From a virus: DNA of 20,348 nucleotides. The notes beneath the pieces were generated by a model. It was given only the letters and a program-made list of their open reading frames with translations. It was not told where the DNA came from and searched no databases. Shown here piece after piece: positions 15,969 through 20,348 of the stretch. The translations under genes and the position numbers were made by a program. Location of the stretch: the IMG/VR virus record IMGVR_UViG_3300043570_000966, positions 1 to 20,348 of that record; one strand, written 5' to 3'. Numbering within the stretch: position 1 is the first letter of the stretch; each line of letters opens with the position of its first letter.

Positions 15969-16029
15969 AATATTCTATTCTTTGTTTGTTATGTTTATAA
16001 ATATTTAAATAAAGTATTTTTGAGATTTT
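15969..16029 (-). promoter_or_regulatory. 61-bp AT-rich gap with TATAAACA, candidate late promoter
   Basis: This is the longest non-coding gap in the window. In mRNA sense it contains TATAAACA (15992-15999), one mismatch from the T4-type late promoter word TATAAATA, about 23 bases before the 166-aa start codon, followed by AATAGAATA. Spacing would allow a short leader. No GC-rich hairpin with a U-tract is present, so I see no intrinsic terminator for the peptidase genes here. The base composition makes chance matches likely. Confidence 0.3.
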
Positions 16030-17091
16030 CTAAACTGGGGCAATAACGTAGAATCCCCAATACTCCCAATGCCACATTTCATCAACACCACCACCATCTG
16101 CTAATCTAGCTGGATTATACCAACCATATTTAGGTCCATTATTAGATAACCACCTATATAAAGATGATTTTTCTCTACCTGCTTTATTGATAGCGGGATT
16201 ACCACTACCTCCAACTTGTTGATATAATTCTGAAAAATCAAGTGCAACTCCCCAACCATGTGGAGATTTACCAGGTGCAGCAACAGTTGGTCTTGGTTTA
16301 CCACCTTGGATGCTAAGTTGGTGTGCAACACTTCTATATGCAGATGAAACAGTCCATTGAACCTTAGCATCTAATGCTGCTTTTTTTAATTTAAAATATT
16401 GTTGAGCTGCCTCTGGGTGTAATAAATACTTACCACCATATTCTGCACGACCACCACCTGCAATTGCAGTCATTGCTGTAATTGGAATATATCCGTTAGT
16501 ATATTGTCCACGAAAAATAGGTGGTGCTACAACTGCAGTTGCTCCAACTTTACCATGTATTACAGGCGGCGGTCCTAAATCACCTGCGGGGAATGTTCCC
16601 AATGCACCTGCTGCTCCAGGTTGTTGCCCAAATCTAAAAGGTTGTGTTTTTGTTTTAAATTTTTCTTTTTTTGGTGGGAAATCCCCCGGATCATCCACTG
16701 ATTCAACAGGAGGTTTTTGTGCAAGTAAGTCCTCATCAACAATAACCTCTCTACTTAAAGTTATTTGTTCTTCTTTTGGTGGTATTGTCTCATCTGCTTC
16801 TGTTATAACATTATTTCTTTCATCGTGTTCTTTTGCATCTCTACCATCAACAGGTGGTGCATCATCCCCAGTTTCCTCAGTAGCATCTTCTTCGTCCGAA
16901 TTGAGTGATTGTTGAGGGCCATCTACAGTATAACCAGTCCATTGAACTACACCCGGTGATGGAGTTCCCAATGGTGGATATAATGAAACTGTATTTACTA
17001 TACCAGATACAGTTGCCAAATGAGATTGTGCATACTGAATAAAATCATTTACAATTAATTCGGGATTATTTGTTGGTTGTAATGCTGACAT
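16030..17091 (-). CDS. Virion M15-type zinc D-Ala-D-Ala peptidase, second copy (353 aa)
   Basis: This is a predicted peptidoglycan peptidase (VanY-like, M15 family) that would cleave stem peptides or cross-links during DNA entry. Catalytic parts are intact: SAYR with R253, SPHGWGVALD with zinc ligands H278 and D285, and DEMWHWEYWG with catalytic E338 and zinc ligand H341. N-terminal residues 1-60 form a small helix/loop head unlike the other copy. Residues 65-108 are very acidic. Residues 111-155 form the conserved linker shared with the 600-aa paralogue (AQKPPVESVDDPGDFPPKKE). The protein ends 12 residues after the WHWEYW motif, so it lacks the hydrolase-like extension of its paralogue. It starts five bases after the upstream stop, with no Shine-Dalgarno sequence. 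There is no signal peptide or hydrophobic segment, as expected for a virion protein rather than an exported lysin; an endolysin role is less likely in this position. Confidence 0.88.
   Translation of the reverse strand: MSALQPTNNPELIVNDFIQYAQSHLATVSGIVNTVSLYPPLGTPSPGVVQWTGYTVDGPQQSLNSDEEDATEETGDDAPPVDGRDAKEHDERNNVITEADETIPPKEEQITLSREVIVDEDLLAQKPPVESVDDPGDFPPKKEKFKTKTQPFRFGQQPGAAGALGTFPAGDLGPPPVIHGKVGATAVVAPPIFRGQYTNGYIPITAMTAIAGGGRAEYGGKYLLHPEAAQQYFKLKKAALDAKVQWTVSSAYRSVAHQLSIQGGKPRPTVAAPGKSPHGWGVALDFSELYQQVGGSGNPAINKAGREKSSLYRWLSNNGPKYGWYNPARLADGGGVDEMWHWEYWGFYVIAPV
16627..16761 (-). repeat. Conserved linker repeat in peptidase copy 2
   Basis: This segment encodes residues 111-155 and matches 18222-18359 in the paralogous gene with only a few differences, including a 33-bp exact match (16648-16680 with 18243-18275). 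The protein segments differ at three substitutions plus one extra Asp. It is markedly more alike in DNA than the catalytic domains downstream. Confidence 0.9.
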
Positions 17092-17096
17092 AGTTA

Positions 17097-18899
17097 TTAT
17101 AATTTGTGTCCATATAATTGGAAAAATTTAGCAGGAATTGCGGAATGGTTTAGTGAAACTTTTACAGCGTTTGCTCCCAAATATCCAGCTGCTGTTACTT
17201 GTCTTTCACCTATTGCTTTATATTTATTATTCCAGTTTCCATTATTATAATACATAACAACACCGCTCCAATTTGCCGCCGATACACTTGCCGAAGCAAC
17301 TGCTTTTTCACTTGTAGATGGGTCTATTAAACCAGTAAATTTATATTTTCCAGCATGCGGCCAAGTTTGATTACCTCCTGCAGAAAACCCACTTACCGAA
17401 TTTACAGTTATTCCTTTAAATTTAACCAATATAGTTTCCAATGGTATTGTATATGGTGCTATTATAATTTTTTTAGAATTTTTAAGTTCTTGTGGAATTT
17501 GCTGAGCCATCCAACTTGGTGTTGCAAAATCAATACCACCCCATATAATAGCAGTTGGTAAGTTTTTATCAATATTAAATGTTACATAATCGCCTGTACT
17601 TGTTTCCGTTGATGATTTTGGTGGGTTTACTGCCCAATGTCCCCAATATTCCCAATGCCACATCTCATCAACTGTTCCAGCATTATCTGCTAATCTATAT
17701 GGATTATACCACCCAAATTGAGGTGCGTTATTTGATAACCATCTATATAAGGCTGAACGTTCCCTACCTGCTTTATTAATTGCAGGACTTCCACTACCTC
17801 CAACTTCTGCATATAATTCTGCAAAATCAATAGCCCCGCCCCAACCATGCGGTGAACTACCTGCACTGGCCACAGTAGCTCTTTTTTTATCACCTATCAA
17901 TTCCGTCTGATGTGCAAAGTCTCTATAAGCTGATGATATAGTCCATCGAATACCCGCTGCTAGTGCTGCAGTTTTTAATTTAAAATATTGACTAGCTGCT
18001 TCTGGGTGTAGTAACATCCAACCCGCAGTTCCGTTGTAAGTGTACCTAGGACGACTTCCTTTTTCAATACCAACTAAAGCCGTTAAAGGAATATATGCAT
18101 TTTTATAGTTTTTTCTAAAATCATCTGCACCTGGATATGCAGTTGCGCCTATACTACCATATACTTTTGGAGCCGGTCCCAAATTACCGGGGGGATATGC
18201 TCCGGGAGGAGTACCAGTTGCACCAAATCTAAAAGGTTGTGATTTTGTTTTAAATTTTTCTTTTTTTGGTGGGAAGTCACCGGGGTCATCAACAGCTTCA
18301 ACAGGTGGTTTTTGTGCAAGTAAGTCCTCATCATCAACAATAACTTCTCTAGTTAAAGTTATTTCTTCTGATTTCGATTCTACCGATTCGCCTGCTTCAA
18401 TTATAACATCATTTCTTTCTTCATATTGTTCTTTTTCCCTACCTTCGATAACTGGAGTATCGTCCGCATTACCAGCTTCATCTGTTTCAACTTCATCCGA
18501 ACCTGCTTTTGATATGGATGTTTGCCATTGCCCCACATTTGTAACAACATTGGTTGTAACAGATACATTTTGAGTTGAACCAACTGCTGGTATTTTTGGT
18601 ATTGGATATTGATTTAATGTTGCGCCTGCCCAATATGCTTTAACACCCTCACCCATTTGCCCAACTAAATCATATGGTTCTTTTGATGTAAGGCCTTTTT
18701 CTAAAGCTGCCTTAAACATTTGTTTCATAATATCAACATTACCACGCATCAACGCAACATTGTTTATGGTATCATGTCCTCTTTTTATAGCAGCATCGTA
18801 TTCTGTTGCATATAAATTAGCCACAGTATCCGTATCGGGTATACCATCTGGATTATTAGCTACTCTTAATATATTTTGTTTAAATATCTCCCAAGACAT
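17097..18899 (-). CDS. Virion M15-type peptidase fused to an alpha/beta-hydrolase-like domain (600 aa)
   Basis: The N-terminal 1-95 is a helical head (MSWEIFKQNILRVANNPDGI) that could dock on the hub; 96-130 is a Thr/Val-rich stretch and 133-178 is acidic. The conserved linker is at 181-226. The M15 peptidase domain spans about 290-420: SAYRDFAHQ with R326, SPHGWGGAID with H351 and D358, and DEMWHWEYWG with E412 and H415, so metal-binding and catalytic residues are present. Residues about 440-600 are an added domain: a strand ending IIWGG (451-455, possible oxyanion site), the nucleophile elbow GFSAG (504-508, Ser506), Asp526 in GLIDP, and His585 in VSLNHSAIP. The strand/helix order fits a small alpha/beta-hydrolase of about 160 residues, and Asp after the strand following the elbow occurs in some lipases. 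A peptide plus ester/lipid target in the envelope is inference. The start overlaps the gp5-like stop by TAATG. Confidence 0.85.
   Translation of the reverse strand: MSWEIFKQNILRVANNPDGIPDTDTVANLYATEYDAAIKRGHDTINNVALMRGNVDIMKQMFKAALEKGLTSKEPYDLVGQMGEGVKAYWAGATLNQYPIPKIPAVGSTQNVSVTTNVVTNVGQWQTSISKAGSDEVETDEAGNADDTPVIEGREKEQYEERNDVIIEAGESVESKSEEITLTREVIVDDEDLLAQKPPVEAVDDPGDFPPKKEKFKTKSQPFRFGATGTPPGAYPPGNLGPAPKVYGSIGATAYPGADDFRKNYKNAYIPLTALVGIEKGSRPRYTYNGTAGWMLLHPEAASQYFKLKTAALAAGIRWTISSAYRDFAHQTELIGDKKRATVASAGSSPHGWGGAIDFAELYAEVGGSGSPAINKAGRERSALYRWLSNNAPQFGWYNPYRLADNAGTVDEMWHWEYWGHWAVNPPKSSTETSTGDYVTFNIDKNLPTAIIWGGIDFATPSWMAQQIPQELKNSKKIIIAPYTIPLETILVKFKGITVNSVSGFSAGGNQTWPHAGKYKFTGLIDPSTSEKAVASASVSAANWSGVVMYYNNGNWNNKYKAIGERQVTAAGYLGANAVKVSLNHSAIPAKFFQLYGHKL
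18222..18359 (-). repeat. Conserved linker repeat in peptidase copy 1
   Basis: This segment encodes residues 181-226 and is the partner of 16627-16761. It carries one additional Asp codon in the Asp run (VDDEDLL versus VDEDLL). It joins variable N-terminal heads to the catalytic domains in both paralogues. Confidence 0.9.
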
Positions 18900-20131
18900 T
18901 ATGCTGTTTGATTTAATTCACTTAATATAGTTTTCAATTGTGATTTGATGGAATTAAATGCGGGAACATTTTCAGGTCCTATCTTAGATGGACCCGATGG
19001 AGTTAAATAATTTTGCTTTACTATTTCATCTATTAATTGTCCTAATAAATCAACCAATTTATTTCCCTTAACCATTGGTTCTAAATCTTTACTACCAGCA
19101 TTTATCTTACCATTATCAGTTGTTAGATTTATATTTCTACCATTTGTTTTTATGTTAATATCACCACCAACAACAGCTTCAATACCCAATTTATTATCAA
19201 TTGACATTCCACCATCCGAAATAAATCCATAATTCTTTTTTGAAAAGAACATCATTTCTGCATTCTTAGATGATAATATAATTCTTCCAGAATTTATTAA
19301 TATTTGGTCTCCAACTAATTTAGATGGAAAATTTTTAAATGCTACTGGATTTTGGCTAAAATCGGTATTACCTTTATCATCGTTTGTTCCAGGTGAAAAT
19401 TGTAATTCGTATTTATCCGAAGTTAATGCTATTATACTACCATCTCTATTTACATCTTCTTCTACACTAACACTTACTTCTTTTTTTCTAGATGAATAAC
19501 TTTCCGAATTTCTTATTATGATTACTGGTGAGAATTCATTTTTTACATTATTGTATCCAGAAAATCTTATCGATTGCCCAAATCTAGATTCAATTAAAGA
19601 ATCTCCCTCATATAATTTAAGTTTGTGTATTCCGATTTCAGAATTAAAATATTTTCCAAATCCATCATATTTTTTAGAACTATCTTTATTTGTTTTTGTT
19701 ATACCTGTATTTTCTACTTTTGAATAACTATCATTTTTGTTTTCAACTCCATCTGATTTAGAGGAGTAATTTTTCTTAATATATTCAGGATCTGCATTTA
19801 CATTTGGTGATAATTCTGCACCAATTCTTCGATACATTATAAGTCCGTTTTCACCAGGCAATATTTCAACAGATTCATTTCTAACAGGTAAATTTTTAAA
19901 GTTTTTGTCCGAAGGATATGCAATTGGTAATTTTTCTTCGCTATCCGCCGTTTTTCCAGTATATCTAAATTCAATTGCCCCTATTTCTGCTGTTGTTTTT
20001 TCTCCATTTTTTATCAATGGATGTGTTTCATCTAAAATAACAGAATAAACTATACCGTTACCATTTGATGATTTTTCCTTACCCATTTGGGTAAACGAAT
20101 TTGCTACAATTGATGCATTTTGCAGTGCCAT
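18899..20131 (-). CDS. Baseplate hub/spike protein, gp5-like without lysozyme domain (410 aa)
   Basis: This is the probable central spike that sits under the tail tube and pierces the envelope. Residues about 25-105 resemble the OB-fold opening of gp5-type proteins; residues 172-207 contain LYEGDSLIESRFGQSIRFSG and SPVIIIRN, the gp5-like conserved segment I know from marine T4-like phages. Residues about 265-345 are a run of short beta-repeats (ILINSGRIILSS, then GGDINIKTNGRNINLTTDNG) suited to a trimeric beta-helix needle. Residues 352-410 are helical. T4 gp5 is 575 residues with an internal lysozyme; no lysozyme motif is visible here, and the following two genes encode peptidases instead. 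The N-terminal half also has a Ser/Lys/Asn-rich loop (115-155), probably disordered. It starts one base after the upstream stop. Confidence 0.82.
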   Translation of the reverse strand: MALQNASIVANSFTQMGKEKSSNGNGIVYSVILDETHPLIKNGEKTTAEIGAIEFRYTGKTADSEEKLPIAYPSDKNFKNLPVRNESVEILPGENGLIMYRRIGAELSPNVNADPEYIKKNYSSKSDGVENKNDSYSKVENTGITKTNKDSSKKYDGFGKYFNSEIGIHKLKLYEGDSLIESRFGQSIRFSGYNNVKNEFSPVIIIRNSESYSSRKKEVSVSVEEDVNRDGSIIALTSDKYELQFSPGTNDDKGNTDFSQNPVAFKNFPSKLVGDQILINSGRIILSSKNAEMMFFSKKNYGFISDGGMSIDNKLGIEAVVGGDINIKTNGRNINLTTDNGKINAGSKDLEPMVKGNKLVDLLGQLIDEIVKQNYLTPSGPSKIGPENVPAFNSIKSQLKTILSELNQTA

Positions 20132-20132
20132 A

Positions 20133-20348
20133 TTATTTCATTTTCTTTTTTAGTTCTTCCATTTCAAATTCCAAATCATCTACCCTTTCAACTTCTTCCT
20201 TAGTATTTTCTAAATCTCTAAGTAATTGTTCTTTCTCAAATGGTGATAGGAATCCTTCTTGGCCTTCAGTCTTTTTATCAGCTGCTACAATCTTAGTTGC
20301 AATAGCTGCTAACTTAACCAAATGGTCATCGTTTCTAATTGAACTATC
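20133..20348 (-). CDS. C-terminal part of an unidentified coiled-coil protein (71 residues visible)
   Basis: The frame is open through the right edge: nine further codons before the in-frame TTG at 20321 read DSSIRNDDH with no stop, so the gene very likely begins outside the window and the TTG is not the start. The visible part is DSSIRNDDHLVKLAAIATK, then a Gly/Glu-containing loop, then a charged helix ending EFEMEELKKKMK with coiled-coil spacing. I do not recognise a family. It ends one base before the gp5-like ATG, in the same operon. Hub- or tube-associated function is only a guess from position. Confidence 0.72.
   Translation of the reverse strand, partial: DSSIRNDDHLVKLAAIATKIVAADKKTEGQEGFLSPFEKEQLLRDLENTKEEVERVDDLEFEMEELKKKMK

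Noticed and set aside
15996-16003. Exact TATAAATA on the plus strand
   Set aside because: It points away from every gene in the window and lies in a nearly pure A/T stretch, so chance is the better explanation.
16101-16370. Minus-strand alternative frame inside the second peptidase, resembling another at 17690-17893
   Set aside because: The two resemble each other only because they are shifted-frame readings of the paralogous catalytic domains.
17092-17096. The two peptidase genes as one gene broken by a frameshift
   Set aside because: Each has a complete, intact M15 catalytic domain and its own N-terminal head and start, so they are tandem paralogues.
20319-20321. TTG as start codon of the rightmost gene
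   Set aside because: The frame remains open for nine more codons to the window edge and no ribosome site precedes the TTG, so the true start is probably outside.

Overview
The window is a single block of tailed-phage virion genes, all on the minus strand and read from right (20348) to left (1). It holds 13 complete genes and two that run off the edges. Genes are packed with gaps of 1-26 bp or TAATG stop/start overlaps; only two gaps reach 50-61 bp, and there is no non-coding stretch over 300 bp. No tRNA, rRNA, integrase, transposase or CRISPR array was seen. The phage appears to be a contractile-tailed (myovirus) member of Caudoviricetes. The gp6/J, gp25/W and gp5 types of baseplate protein are all recognisable, and several others resemble proteins I know from marine T4-like phages. 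The DNA is strongly AT-rich, and most starts lack a clear Shine-Dalgarno sequence and instead follow A/T-rich leaders. This suggests, without proving it, a low-GC host such as a Bacteroidota member.

Layout in reading order. (1) Puncturing centre: the end of an unidentified coiled-coil protein (20133-20348), a gp5-like spike/hub protein without a lysozyme domain (18899-20131), and two paralogous M15-type zinc peptidases (17097-18899 and 16030-17091). The first peptidase carries an extra C-terminal domain that looks like a small alpha/beta-hydrolase. (2) Wedge: an unidentified 166-aa protein (15468-15968), a gp25/W protein (15040-15468) and a gp6/J protein (12992-15028). (3) Baseplate periphery: a protein with a DNRLRE/CBM96-like domain (11905-12990), a coiled-coil protein (10852-11901), a protein with a Pro-rich and poly-Gly tail (9629-10846), and a giant 1691-aa protein (4552-9627). 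The giant protein contains a tail-protein-I/gp7-like core with PEGA-, Ig- and LamG-like domains. (4) Host contact: a collar-like 207-aa protein (3872-4495), a 403-aa structural protein (2647-3858), an 806-aa repetitive tail fibre (200-2620), and the start of a small conserved virion protein (1-183).

The functional order spike, W(gp25), J(gp6), I(gp7-like), collar-type protein, fibre matches the core order of P2-type baseplate operons, although the sequences look T4-like. The most notable points are the replacement of the gp5 lysozyme by two separate peptidases, the peptidase/alpha-beta-hydrolase fusion, a paralogue linker better conserved than the catalytic domains it joins, and a fibre built from 20-21-residue units with 68-bp exact DNA repeats.
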